In this document: positions 36,004-44,910 of the stretch, one piece after another
How the letters are laid out: the number at the start of each line of letters is the position of its first letter
Numbering within the stretch: position 1 is the stretch's first letter
Assembly (NCBI RefSeq): GCF_001952855.1
Contig: NZ_LPNO01000008.1
Coordinates: forward strand, 62,001-126,000
From: Pseudomonas sp. ATCC PTA-122608
Lineage (GTDB): Bacteria > Pseudomonadota > Gammaproteobacteria > Pseudomonadales > Pseudomonadaceae
Direction: 5' to 3'
Length of the DNA: 64,000 nt
Translations under genes and position numbers: made by a program
The notes under the pieces: model-generated
Told to the model about the DNA's origin: nothing
What the model saw: only the letters and a program-made list of their open reading frames with translations
Database searches by the model: none

Positions 36004-36016
36004 GGTGTTCCCCAGA

Positions 36017-36277
36017 TCAGTGAATGGTCATGCATCGGTGTTCAAAACAAACGAGCAGAGGACCTGCCACAGGGTCGTCAACCCGTATGGTGCTGGGGTT
36101 GGCCCAATGGGGCTTTAGGCCTTTCTGCTGCAGTCGATCAAAGAGTGCGTGTCCGTCGTAGAGGCCTAGCCTGGCGCAGCCCAGCAGTAACTGGAGCTCA
36201 CCTGAGATCTCCCTTACGGTGGGTGTCAATGCTCTGAGATTGATAAAGCGCAGCTCCATGCGCGACGGCCGTCTCAT
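36017..36277 (-). CDS. Small ICE protein of unknown function
   Basis: 86 residues, soluble-looking, with RFINLRALTPTVREISGELQ and HALFDRLQQKGLKPHWANPS. It overlaps the TraD stop by 4 bp and ends 13 bp before the membrane protein gene, so it is a genuine operon member. Proteins of this size between TraD and the PFL_4697 family occur in related elements; no function is known to me. Confidence 0.7.
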   Translation of the reverse strand: MRRPSRMELRFINLRALTPTVREISGELQLLLGCARLGLYDGHALFDRLQQKGLKPHWANPSTIRVDDPVAGPLLVCFEHRCMTIH

Positions 36278-38442
36278 ACGTGTGGTGTCTCCTGATCGTT
36301 TGCCGTCACGAGGTCATCCAGCAGACCTGCCGGCAACGAATCATCCAGGTTGCGTGTACCGCTACTGGTCCACCATTCACCACCGCCATCGACGTAGCTG
36401 TTGCGCATATTCTCGGCCAGAGTCCGAAGGTCCTTTGGCAATAGATCATCTGGATCCGGTGCAAGTAGCGGCATGCGGATTTTCCAAAGATTTCCTCCTT
36501 CGATCAGAGCGAAGGCTTGTCCTTTGGGGAGGCTGACGATGTGGGCCGGCTCAATCAGCGGCACACTCGAAGAGCTGACCCGGTCTTGGGTGTTGCTGGT
36601 GAAGTCAGTACTACCAGAAGGATCTGAGCTGTCTGTAGCGCCGCTCACCAACGTGGTTGAGTACACATCGACCTTGGGCAGTTGTTTGGTCAGCAGCTCA
36701 GCTGTCGCTGTCTCGCGCACTCTCAGCATGAACAGGTTGTTGAAGTTACCCAGCACCTGGCCCGCTTTCGCGCGATTGCCAATCTTGGCCTCGATGTCAC
36801 TGATGGTTTGGGTGTAGGCGCTGACCCGTATGCCGGCACCGCCCCCTTTGTTGATCAGCGGGATGAACTCATCTCCCATTAGCTCATTGAACTCGTCGGC
36901 ATGAAGATTGATCGGAATTATCTGGTCTCCGCCCCCTCCAGGAAGCCCGTCATCGATTCCAAATTTGTAGATATGCCCAGCCACCGATACAAGGTCCGCG
37001 AACATTGAGTTGCCGACGGCTGCGGCGACTTCAGGGTCGGATAGGGCATCAAGGCCGATATACACAATTCCGCGCTTTCTAATGATCTGCATCCAGTCAA
37101 AAATGGGGCGCGGGTCATTGAGGTCGGTGTAGTCAGGGGCGATCAGCTCGGCCATGCGGCCCGTGGTCAGCTTTTCCAAAAGTGGCAGCAGGGACGCGAC
37201 AATCTTGTCAAAGTAAGTTTTGTCATAACGCACCGCTGAACGAAGACCGTCCATGATGGGATCCGCCACTCTCGTTTTGGAGAGGTATTGATCGATGGCC
37301 GTTACACGCTTTTGCCGACCACGCAAATTGAACGGAGTGTTTTTTTCGTTGAGTGCGCCTTCGATGGTGACAATGACTTCCCACGCTTTGGGATCATGCT
37401 TGGCGAAGTAGTAGCCGCTGTATTCAATGAAGAGATCATCGATGTTGATCACGTGTTGCTGAATTTTGAGATAGTCCGGACGGACGCCCAGCTCAACCAG
37501 CGCTCGTGCAATGATGTTGACGAAGCGCCAAGCAAACTCTCGAAAGGCCGCGCTGTTGCCTTCCCCCGATAGTTGCCCTGAAATTCGACTGGCCACCTCC
37601 GAAATCCTGCCAAAACGACCCACTGCGTTGTAGCGAGCAGATACGTCTGGCCACCCAAGGTGGAACACATAAAACTCCTTGTCGCGGCCGGTACGTTTTG
37701 CCTCGATGGCCATGCTTTTGAGCAGCTCAGCATCGCCCTTGGGGTCAAATACAATCACGGGTTCAAATTCTGGTGTTTCATCAACCAGTTTCACGCGACG
37801 AATGTCTTGCGTGATGAACAGCTTGGCCAGCAGGGACTTACCAACTCTACTAGTCCCTACAATCAGGCTGTGGCCAACACGTTCCCAAAGGGACAGCGAT
37901 ACTTCAACCTCATCGGGCTCAACACCATGCAAGCGTGGAGACCCTCCTACTGGAGGAAGTGGACGCACAGGATTTAAAGGGCTGTCCCAGGAGGTGATTT
38001 TGGGTAACAGTGTTAGCGGAAAGCGGACGTACTCCATGCGCTCTTCCATGCGGCGAGCGGCTTTGAAAAATACAGAGGGTTCGACGTAATGTCGAAACTC
38101 TGGCCTGTAGGTCTGCATCAAGCGTTGGGTATGTTTCTGTTCCCATTTGAACCCGCTGCCTATGAATAGGCGCCGGTTGCTTACCGGCAAGTCTTTGCTG
38201 GCAATCACATACCGTGGCAGTCGACGAATGTTGCGACGGTAGCGAAGAACCACAAGCGCCTGTCGAAGGCGGACCCAACCAAATCCCAGAAAGAATAGGG
38301 CCGCGGCAATCCCAAACAAGGGCGTCAGTGCCAGCGACCAAGGTGCAAAGAGGCTTAGATAGGCCCCGACCATGCATACCGCTACGGTGTACAGCTCTAC
38401 GGCAGGACGGAGCAACGCTTCTATGGTGTGTGACTGGGTCAT
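36274..38442 (-). CDS. traD: Conjugative coupling factor TraD, PFGI-1 class (TIGR03743)
   Basis: 722-residue VirD4/TraD-type coupling protein that brings the relaxase-DNA complex to the secretion channel. Two N-terminal membrane segments (about residues 12-60) are followed by Walker A VGTSRVGKSLLAKLF (about 195-210), IVFDPKGDAELLKS, INLHADEFNELMGDEF (Walker B region) and ISVSAYTQT-like QTISDIEAKIGNRAKAGQVL. Length and motif order match TIGR03743. It starts 2 bp after the TIGR03765 gene. Confidence 0.92.
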   Translation of the reverse strand: MTQSHTIEALLRPAVELYTVAVCMVGAYLSLFAPWSLALTPLFGIAAALFFLGFGWVRLRQALVVLRYRRNIRRLPRYVIASKDLPVSNRRLFIGSGFKWEQKHTQRLMQTYRPEFRHYVEPSVFFKAARRMEERMEYVRFPLTLLPKITSWDSPLNPVRPLPPVGGSPRLHGVEPDEVEVSLSLWERVGHSLIVGTSRVGKSLLAKLFITQDIRRVKLVDETPEFEPVIVFDPKGDAELLKSMAIEAKRTGRDKEFYVFHLGWPDVSARYNAVGRFGRISEVASRISGQLSGEGNSAAFREFAWRFVNIIARALVELGVRPDYLKIQQHVINIDDLFIEYSGYYFAKHDPKAWEVIVTIEGALNEKNTPFNLRGRQKRVTAIDQYLSKTRVADPIMDGLRSAVRYDKTYFDKIVASLLPLLEKLTTGRMAELIAPDYTDLNDPRPIFDWMQIIRKRGIVYIGLDALSDPEVAAAVGNSMFADLVSVAGHIYKFGIDDGLPGGGGDQIIPINLHADEFNELMGDEFIPLINKGGGAGIRVSAYTQTISDIEAKIGNRAKAGQVLGNFNNLFMLRVRETATAELLTKQLPKVDVYSTTLVSGATDSSDPSGSTDFTSNTQDRVSSSSVPLIEPAHIVSLPKGQAFALIEGGNLWKIRMPLLAPDPDDLLPKDLRTLAENMRNSYVDGGGEWWTSSGTRNLDDSLPAGLLDDLVTANDQETPHV

Positions 38443-38444
38443 GA

Positions 38445-38960
38445 TTACTGCTCTATGCCGGTCGCAGTGACCAGCACGGGGTAATGTTGCAGACCCATTC
38501 GCAAGGCAAGGTCATCTGCCGACGCAGGCACCATTTCAAGGCCGGCACCGAGCTCACGCAGTGATATCAGTGCACTTATGTGCTGCACATTCACCACCAG
38601 CCCGACTGCATTTATCTCGCGCAGTAAGTCTGCCCTGGAGGCTAACCATCGGCGTGAGAGGTCGTCGTCACCCACAAGAAATAGCGGCACGAGCCCGGGG
38701 ATATTGGTTACCCGGTTTTCAACTTTGCCCGGGCTTAAGTGGTCGGACTTCACCGGTAACATATCGGGCTCGCCGTATGGATTAATGCGCACTGCCGGCA
38801 AAGTCATTGGCTTGGCTGACTGAGCGTCGGTGGGCAGATTAAGTGTTCGGTAGTAGGGGAGAGCAGAAGTACCTCCCATATCCTCCACCACGATCAGTGC
38901 GGCATGAGTGAAGAAGGAAAGTAGGAGTGTCACGACTCCCAAAACGAGGGGCATTTTCAT
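38445..38960 (-). CDS. ICE exported protein (TIGR03765, PFL_4695 family)
   Basis: 171 residues with a signal peptide (MKMPLVLGVVTLLLSFFTHA). The mature part has LIVVEDMGGTSALPYYRTLN, RINPYGEPDMLPVKSDHLSP and LVGDDDLSRRWLASRADLLR, the family pattern. The start at 38960 overlaps the transglycosylase stop by 4 bp; the longer frame is read-through of that gene. Confidence 0.87.
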   Translation of the reverse strand: MKMPLVLGVVTLLLSFFTHAALIVVEDMGGTSALPYYRTLNLPTDAQSAKPMTLPAVRINPYGEPDMLPVKSDHLSPGKVENRVTNIPGLVPLFLVGDDDLSRRWLASRADLLREINAVGLVVNVQHISALISLRELGAGLEMVPASADDLALRMGLQHYPVLVTATGIEQ

Positions 38961-39517
38961 GGTGTCTTCGATCCTTGAAGTGGTGGTCGGGTGATACGAG
39001 AGAGATGTTGAGCGAAGGATTTCCGATAGCGCGCTGCGGGTAAGCCGCCTGCCGGACGGTGATAACGTCCGGCGGCCGTTACCCAGTCGTTGTCTGCGGT
39101 TTTGTGATCTCGGAGTAGGGCGGTAGCCACCGCCAAATTGCGATACGGATCCAGGGCTTCGCACGGCTGGAGAAAACGTTCGCCGTTCCAGCCAATATTG
39201 ATTTGGCCCAGTCCGACATCTACCGCCTTGGCGCCAGCATCCCGTATGGCTTGAAGTAGTGCGCTGCAAGCCGCCTCGCGACGTGAAAAGCGATAAGGCT
39301 TGCCGGCGACGTTTAAGGTCCAGGGCCAGGGAATGAGTTGGCCACGTAACGCTGAACCGCTTTCCTGAAGCGCCAGTGCGTACAGCACCTCTGCAGGAAC
39401 GCCTGTGCGATGCGTTGCCAACTGGTAAGCCGGTGGCGGAACTTCATAAGCTGAGGCGCTTACCGCTGCCAGCCCTCCTGTCAGCAACATGCCAGCGACG
39501 ATCAGTGCCGCTGCCAT
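38957..39517 (-). CDS. Lytic transglycosylase of the ICE transfer system
   Basis: 186-residue periplasmic SLT-type transglycosylase. A signal (MAAALIVAGMLLTGGLAAVS) precedes LYALALQESGS, where the Glu is the catalytic residue of the family, then VDVGLGQINIGWNGERF and YRNLAVATALLRD. It opens peptidoglycan locally so that the secretion channel can be built, like VirB1. It overlaps both neighbours by a few bases. Confidence 0.9.
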   Translation of the reverse strand: MAAALIVAGMLLTGGLAAVSASAYEVPPPAYQLATHRTGVPAEVLYALALQESGSALRGQLIPWPWTLNVAGKPYRFSRREAACSALLQAIRDAGAKAVDVGLGQINIGWNGERFLQPCEALDPYRNLAVATALLRDHKTADNDWVTAAGRYHRPAGGLPAARYRKSFAQHLSRITRPPLQGSKTP

Positions 39518-40227
39518 TGGCCATTGACCTGTCGCATCACCGCTGGGAATGATCCTCCGTCTCCAAGGCTGGCCCAGCGCCCGTTGTCGTGATTCAAGGT
39601 GATGTCGCGGCTTCGCACTTTCTTCGGGTCAATGCCTGCGGAGTTGGCCCAGCCTCGAATGAGCTCGTCGTTTCCTCTTGCCCCCAACAGGTAAAGATCA
39701 AAGTGATGATCTGCACTTTGAAGCCGTTTAACCCGCTCTACGCATCCCTTGCAGTCGTTCGAAACGAAGACCAAAAATCTGGCCGTCGCCGTAACCGGAG
39801 AGGATTGTGGTGCGTTGCCGGCACCTATCAAGTTCACGGGGAGCAGATTGGGGTAAAGCCGTGCGAAGGCCTCGTCGTAGGCATTCTGGTAGGCAAAGAG
39901 CTTTGTAATTCGTTGGTACTCGGCATGTGCCTGCATCTCTGTATAGCGTTTCTGCTCTTCGCTATCGCGTGCTTCCAGGCCCAGCGCTGTGAGGGGATCA
40001 ATACCGGGCGAATAGACGCCCAGTGGCCCTTCCATCAGCTCGCGGTAGCGCTGCCACTCTTGCGCCTTAAGTCCCCATTCACTGGCTTTTGATTGTTCCA
40101 GTGGGGAGGTGAGCTGGCCCTGAGTACGAGTGTTTTCAATGACTGATTCTTTGTCTTGCACATAGGCCTCAGACCAATCTGAAATGCACAGGCCACTAAG
40201 CGCGATTACCAAATACCTTTGCTTCAT
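39502..40227 (-). CDS. ICE exported protein (TIGR03759, PFL_4693 family)
   Basis: 241 residues with a signal (MKQRYLVIALSGLCISDWSE). The mature part contains WGLKAQEWQRYRELMEGPLG and YSPGIDPLTALGLEARDSEE, typical of TIGR03759, then a thioredoxin-like C-terminal half with VFVSNDCKGCVERV, where CKGC is a redox-type CxxC. A role in disulfide handling or channel assembly is inferred. The stop overlaps the transglycosylase start. Confidence 0.88.
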   Translation of the reverse strand: MKQRYLVIALSGLCISDWSEAYVQDKESVIENTRTQGQLTSPLEQSKASEWGLKAQEWQRYRELMEGPLGVYSPGIDPLTALGLEARDSEEQKRYTEMQAHAEYQRITKLFAYQNAYDEAFARLYPNLLPVNLIGAGNAPQSSPVTATARFLVFVSNDCKGCVERVKRLQSADHHFDLYLLGARGNDELIRGWANSAGIDPKKVRSRDITLNHDNGRWASLGDGGSFPAVMRQVNGQWQRH

Positions 40228-40237
40228 CGCAGATCTC

Positions 40238-40909
40238 CTAATTGATCGTCACGTTGTGCGAGGAGCCATCAGGCCGCCTGAAACGAGCGGTATCAGGCAG
40301 GAGTGCGTCTAGCCTCCAGCCCAGGTATGAGCCAGTAATACGCAGCAACTCCACATCATCCAGACGAGTCATACCTGTGGCCGCCACGGCCAAGAACATC
40401 ACTCCTCCGCGTGACTCGACACCAAGGATGTTGAAGGGCAGAGGGGCGGGTTTGTTGGTAATGACCTTTCGATTAGGCGTGCGTGGTGGTGAGGGTGCAG
40501 AGGGGAATGCAGCGAGGGGAGGCAGGCCGTCGATGACTGTTTTCAGTGTCAGCAGTTGGGTATCAAAAAGCTGCACTTGGGCAGCTAGGTCACCCAAATC
40601 ACGCTGCAGTGCTAGAACACCAGCAGGCTGCTCGTTGGTCCGATTCAGTACATCCAACTGTTCCTGAAGAGTGAGCTCACGGATCCGAAAAGCCTCCTCA
40701 GTCACTAAGCCTATTTGCTCCAAGGCCTCAAGCTTGGCGTTCACCTCTTCGAGACGTTGCTGAGTGCTTTCAAATTGATCGCTTGAAGGCGTTTGCTTCA
40801 CGGCTGAGGAGAGCGCGGATAGCTGCGCACCCAGAAACAACGCTGCACCTGTTAGCAGCACCAGTGTTCCGTTTTGTAGAGCGGGGAGGAGAGAGCGGCG
40901 ATTCATCAC
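40238..40909 (-). CDS. ICE membrane-anchored coiled-coil protein, unknown function
   Basis: 223 residues. One membrane segment near the N-terminus (GTLVLLTGAALFLGAQL), a coiled coil (about residues 40-110, with LEEVNAKLEALEQIGLVTEE), a Pro-rich linker and a small C-terminal domain (LPFNILGVESRGGVMFLAVA). It resembles pilus-type inner-membrane assembly proteins of PilO/PilP layout, but I cannot name a family. It overlaps the PilL-like gene by 4 bp. Confidence 0.75.
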   Translation of the reverse strand: MMNRRSLLPALQNGTLVLLTGAALFLGAQLSALSSAVKQTPSSDQFESTQQRLEEVNAKLEALEQIGLVTEEAFRIRELTLQEQLDVLNRTNEQPAGVLALQRDLGDLAAQVQLFDTQLLTLKTVIDGLPPLAAFPSAPSPPRTPNRKVITNKPAPLPFNILGVESRGGVMFLAVAATGMTRLDDVELLRITGSYLGWRLDALLPDTARFRRPDGSSHNVTIN

Positions 40910-41493
40910 TCACCTCCCGTATGCGGCTGCCTGTCTGTCGTTAAGTCTAAAGAGCTCGCACTTCGTGTGAGCTCATAAGAGCTGCGGGTTTCAAAGCAAA
41001 TGGTTCGCGTCTTTTCATCAATAACTGGCTGCCAGGCAACACCTGCCAACGTCACGAGGGCGTTGCGTAATGAGATCGGGCCCAGGCGGTAATGCGAGGC
41101 CGGGAGGGGATGCATGTACAGCGACTGCACACCATCATTTGTCGGGCACAACAGGTACCCCGAATGGCGCAACGCGTACGCCAATGCATCCCGGACCGTA
41201 GGAGCAAGTCCATCAGGTATTTGGATGTCAATCACTTGGCTCAGCAGGTCGACTTGCTCTGCCCTGGGCGACGTATTGGCAAGGGTGTAGCGACCATAGC
41301 GAATAGCTGGTGAGGGCACCGCATCTACGACAGCTGTCGCGCCACTCAGGGGCAACGCAATACGTGCAGACTTCGTTACTGGCTCAGGCTCCGTCGAGCC
41401 CTGAGATGACATACAGCCAGTAAGCATGACTGCCACTAGCGGCAAAGCTAGTAGTGAGGTGGCCTTCAACGGCCTGTTCAGCAGGTGTGACAT
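40906..41493 (-). CDS. pilL: PilL N-terminal-like lipoprotein (TIGR03748 family)
   Basis: 195 residues, first gene of the cluster down to 35254. The start at 41493 (AGGAAACAAGG before ATG) gives a lipoprotein signal ending VMLTGC. The mature part includes IRYGRYTLANTSPRAEQVDL and TVRDALAYALRHSGYLLCPT, the signature of the conjugative PilL family found in PFGI-1-like ICEs. The long leader to 42140 lies upstream. Confidence 0.87.
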   Translation of the reverse strand: MSHLLNRPLKATSLLALPLVAVMLTGCMSSQGSTEPEPVTKSARIALPLSGATAVVDAVPSPAIRYGRYTLANTSPRAEQVDLLSQVIDIQIPDGLAPTVRDALAYALRHSGYLLCPTNDGVQSLYMHPLPASHYRLGPISLRNALVTLAGVAWQPVIDEKTRTICFETRSSYELTRSASSLDLTTDRQPHTGGE

Positions 41494-42140
41494 CCTTGTT
41501 TCCTCGCACGATGGGGAGAACAAGGTGGCAAATCAAAAGGTCAGGGACCGCAAAGAAACTGATATTGCACATAAGGCTTTCTCAGCTTCGAGGCTGGCGT
41601 ATGCGTATGAAAGTCGAGTTTCCACCATCTTGCTCCTACCTGAACCATCAACCTTCGTCCTTATGCACGCCAAACGCGTACTGCCTCCTAGGTTCAGGTT
41701 GCAGCCATGAGAGCTATGAGCTTACCCGTAATGGCGAAAGCCAACTATCAGCCTAATGGATACCCTTCAGGGACTGCTTGAGGTAAGGGCCTTAAGGCAG
41801 AGGTAGATGTCTCGTGAGTGCCCGAGATTCTCTTAACGGACCAACCGTAAAGGACAACCATACCTATAGGCCGGCACTTGCTCCGCAAGGTCAGGACCAT
41901 CCCTGGCAGTGCATTCAGCTCCAGCGGTCACAAGGCAGGAAAAGCCGGATCAGCCAGATTCTTTAGCATCTGGCATGCCTAAGACCCCTATACGACCGCC
42001 TAGTAAACCGAGGAAGGCATGATGGACTCTTCACCCTTTCCAGCACTGCCAGGCTCTTTCGGTTTCTGTCATGATCATCGCCAATGGAGGCTCCCAAGGA
42101 TCGAGGCTGTTGGGGAGCCTGACGTACCTAAAGGATTAAC
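41494..42140. other. Divergent leader region upstream of the pilL operon
   Basis: 647 bp with no supported gene. A 9-bp inverted repeat, ACCTGAACC (41638-41646) and GGTTCAGGT (41691-41699), lies about 150-200 bp upstream of the pilL start. The rest has balanced composition and no open frame with good signals, so a long untranslated leader or a regulatory RNA on the minus strand is possible. The promoter for the lipoprotein gene at 42141 should also lie here. Confidence 0.4.
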
Positions 42141-42812
42141 ATGTTCCGCAAAACTCACATCATTACCTTTCCAGCCCTTATCGCGACGGTGCTTTTACTG
42201 ACCGGTTGCCCGCCGTCACCTGAATTCACACGGTGGAAACGCCCTTCGACATCTGTTGAGGGTGTCAAAGCCGCAATGACAGAATGTGGCGATCCGGTAG
42301 GCACTTCGATGACGCATTTGCCAATCAACGAACAGGTGCAGCAATTCCAATGTATGAAACGTCTTGGTTTCATTCGAAAAGACGGTTTTGAATACTGTGA
42401 AATAATGAAAGACATGCCTGCCTGCGTCGAAGAAAGGCAGGGGCATCTTCTCAGCTTGTCCCAGCTCGAGGCTTTGCCATTTGTGGAGGACGAAGCATTT
42501 CACCCTATCAAGCCGAATTCTGGCAGGGATGAACGCATGCAAGTTACTTGGCGCAAGGCGGGAGCATCACCGCATTTCTCAGTCCAGGTAGCGAATGATA
42601 GCGAAGCCCTGCCGGTGATGTACGCATGCGGCTATGCCAAACCGCTTGGGTCAAATATGGACGTTGCAAGCATCGGGGACACAGCCAAAGCGCAACGCTG
42701 CATGATTGATCACGGCTTTGAGCCAAAGTACAAATCAACACTAGTTTGCCTGATCTATCCACAAGTGACTGTTTGTTCGTCAACAAATCTTGATCGTTAT
42801 TTCAGAAAGTAA
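42141..42812 (+). CDS. Putative lipoprotein of unknown function
   Basis: 223 residues. A clear lipoprotein signal (FPALIATVLLLTGC) starts the protein, with AAGGAT upstream of the ATG. The mature part holds several cysteines in paired contexts: MTECGDPVG, QFQCMKRLGF, FEYCEIMKDMPACVEE, QRCMIDHGF. This pattern suggests a duplicated small disulfide-bonded domain. It is the first gene of the second cargo block. I do not recognise the family. Confidence 0.7.
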   Translation: MFRKTHIITFPALIATVLLLTGCPPSPEFTRWKRPSTSVEGVKAAMTECGDPVGTSMTHLPINEQVQQFQCMKRLGFIRKDGFEYCEIMKDMPACVEERQGHLLSLSQLEALPFVEDEAFHPIKPNSGRDERMQVTWRKAGASPHFSVQVANDSEALPVMYACGYAKPLGSNMDVASIGDTAKAQRCMIDHGFEPKYKSTLVCLIYPQVTVCSSTNLDRYFRK

Positions 42813-42866
42813 ATAATGGATAATCGTACCTACTTGCCAATAAAATGATTAGGCGAATGTAAAAAA

Positions 42867-44732
42867 ATGTTCAACAAAAAACAAGTAGCGAGTCCCTCTT
42901 CCACAGGCGACCGGGGAGGTGCATTCGAGCGAAGAGTACAAGCCTCAAGATTGCTAGCAATGTGCCTGGGTATTTCTTGCGCTGGTGTGCCGACTGGATA
43001 TTCAATCCAAAAATTGCAGTTTCAGGGACGAGTGCTGGGGCACAATACAGACGACCTTATAATTACATCTGTATGCGCGAGAACTGGCGAAAATGCCATA
43101 GTGCGAATGCAAATGAAGCGTACTTTGACACCTGGTTCAAATGAATTTAAAGAAGCAGTTGGACTGGCTTGGCTTGATTTCGTAGACCCTTCCTTTAATA
43201 AAGATCTAGATAAAATACAAATTGTTTTCGATTCTTCAAGCCTGGGTCAGATGAAAGGGGCACAACAAATTGTTGCATTCGCCCGTTCGACATTGACTCA
43301 TGATGTGTGGAAAACCAAAGTTAACGCCAAAAACTTTAGTAACGAAAAAAATAGAAAAGCATACGACGCTATAGAAGGCGCTGTTAAAAATTATGATTTA
43401 GGCGCATTCAGTGATGATAGGTTTCACGGATTTGTTAAGTCAATAGAGTTTCTTGGGGAAAGCTTAGATTCCGATAATGATGCAGGTACTAACACACAAA
43501 AACAATTGATTTCTCAGCAATTACCTAGCCTCGACAAAAACATGGTTTGGGCACGGCTAGTTTCGGTATGCGTTGAGCTAAATGGAGTCGCTGGTGAAAT
43601 TTCTCTGAGTAACCTCAACGCATTTATGCCAGAGCTGGTTGACGATTTTGGCATTGCACGACTCCTGTTGAGGGCAATGAGCACTTCAACTGAAAACGGG
43701 ATTCTAGAGATTAAACAGCATGAGTTTTATGAAAAGCTTCAAAAAAAATTATTACTAATAGGCTTGCCTGTAATGAGTTATGATATAAATCATAATTTAT
43801 CTAAAGATAAGCCTGAATTTGCTAGCCTAAAGCTGTCTTCTGCAATTAGTGATGTTGGTAAGAATCAAGCCCGGATTGAGCAAGATGGAGTTGTCTCTAC
43901 CATCTACGCGAAAAATAAGGGCGTCTCGGCTATTAAGAAACTTACAAATGATTCGATCGGAGAGATTCTAAACTCTTGGTTTCCAGATCATGAGCACACT
44001 GCAAACACAAACCATCGATTTATAATACAAGAGCTTCAGTGTGAATTATTCGCTGCCAATATACAAACAGGTGAGCTGTCAGAAGAAAGGTTCGAAACAA
44101 CAGCCTATGCTGAAATATTAGTATCTACAGGCGAAGACCCTCTTTTAAAAAGAGAGTACAAACTCTGGGTGTCTGGGCGGGGGCATGACGAACTAGAAGT
44201 TACATGGCAGTTTTCGTTTAACATGTCTAAACAAAAAGATTACTTCGCGAGATCCAAACATTTCTCTTCCTCATTTTTTGCGAGTAATTATTTTCGCGAG
44301 AAGCTTAATGCTTATGAGAAGGTGCTGGAAAAAATATTGGCTGGCTGGAAACCCGTTGTCCGTCTTGGACTGCCAGAAAAAAAAGAAGATCAATTCCATA
44401 ATGATTTAGGTCTGATTTCAAATATCCCCAGGAATGATGAGCTATTAGAAATGTCTCGACGAATTAAAGTAATAAATCTTATTTTAAATCTTGCCGAGAA
44501 GAATAGTATCCATCTCCGGTTTTCCGACGCGGCCTTTGATAAATTATTGACTGAAGAACTAATAGTAACGGCGGTTCAGGATTTAGTAAATGTTTGTACA
44601 CCTTATCCGCCGAACCATTATCGTTCAGCCGCATATGTGCAAGGGGATAATTGGGAAATCTGCATGGTTGCGAGAAACTTCTTTATAGGATTTCAGAAGT
44701 TTCAGTTACAGAAACCAAGCGTGAGATTTTGA
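42867..44732 (+). CDS. Putative nuclease with DUF4297-like N-terminus
   Basis: 621 residues encoded in AT-rich DNA, unlike its neighbours. The N-terminus (about residues 12-130) reads GDRGGAFERRVQASRLLAM, then LQFQGRVLGHNTDDLII and AIVRMQMKRTLTPGS. This is the same D...QxK layout as the N-terminus of the giant nuclease-NTPase at 28500, so it is probably a DUF4297-like nuclease or a degenerate version. No P-loop is visible in the rest, so the remainder could be a sensor or need a partner. A strong terminator follows at 44757-44789. A defence role is inferred from domain and context. Confidence 0.65.
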   Translation: MFNKKQVASPSSTGDRGGAFERRVQASRLLAMCLGISCAGVPTGYSIQKLQFQGRVLGHNTDDLIITSVCARTGENAIVRMQMKRTLTPGSNEFKEAVGLAWLDFVDPSFNKDLDKIQIVFDSSSLGQMKGAQQIVAFARSTLTHDVWKTKVNAKNFSNEKNRKAYDAIEGAVKNYDLGAFSDDRFHGFVKSIEFLGESLDSDNDAGTNTQKQLISQQLPSLDKNMVWARLVSVCVELNGVAGEISLSNLNAFMPELVDDFGIARLLLRAMSTSTENGILEIKQHEFYEKLQKKLLLIGLPVMSYDINHNLSKDKPEFASLKLSSAISDVGKNQARIEQDGVVSTIYAKNKGVSAIKKLTNDSIGEILNSWFPDHEHTANTNHRFIIQELQCELFAANIQTGELSEERFETTAYAEILVSTGEDPLLKREYKLWVSGRGHDELEVTWQFSFNMSKQKDYFARSKHFSSSFFASNYFREKLNAYEKVLEKILAGWKPVVRLGLPEKKEDQFHNDLGLISNIPRNDELLEMSRRIKVINLILNLAEKNSIHLRFSDAAFDKLLTEELIVTAVQDLVNVCTPYPPNHYRSAAYVQGDNWEICMVARNFFIGFQKFQLQKPSVRF

Positions 44733-44756
44733 CTTTGCGGGATGGTGGTGAGAACA

Positions 44757-44789
44757 GAAGCCCCGAAGGTATGGCGAATTCGGGGCTTC
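44757..44789 (+). terminator. Rho-independent-type hairpin after the 621-residue gene
   Basis: An 11-bp perfect stem, GAAGCCCCGAA (44757-44767) and TTCGGGGCTTC (44779-44789), followed by GCTTTATT. It separates the AT-rich nuclease gene from the GC-rich gene downstream. Confidence 0.75.
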
Positions 44790-44910
44790 GCTTTATTCAG
44801 CATTCAGGCCCACTATCTTATTCAAGCGGCCCTACGCACTGCGTGCGGTCTGTAGATAGAATCCCTCCTTTCAACCAGCACGCGCCAGGCGCAGGGAAAG
44901 GGAGAACGAC

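Noticed and set aside
41494..42140. Possible tRNA or structured riboswitch in the pilL leader
   Set aside because: Only a 9-bp inverted repeat is visible; no cloverleaf or known aptamer pattern.
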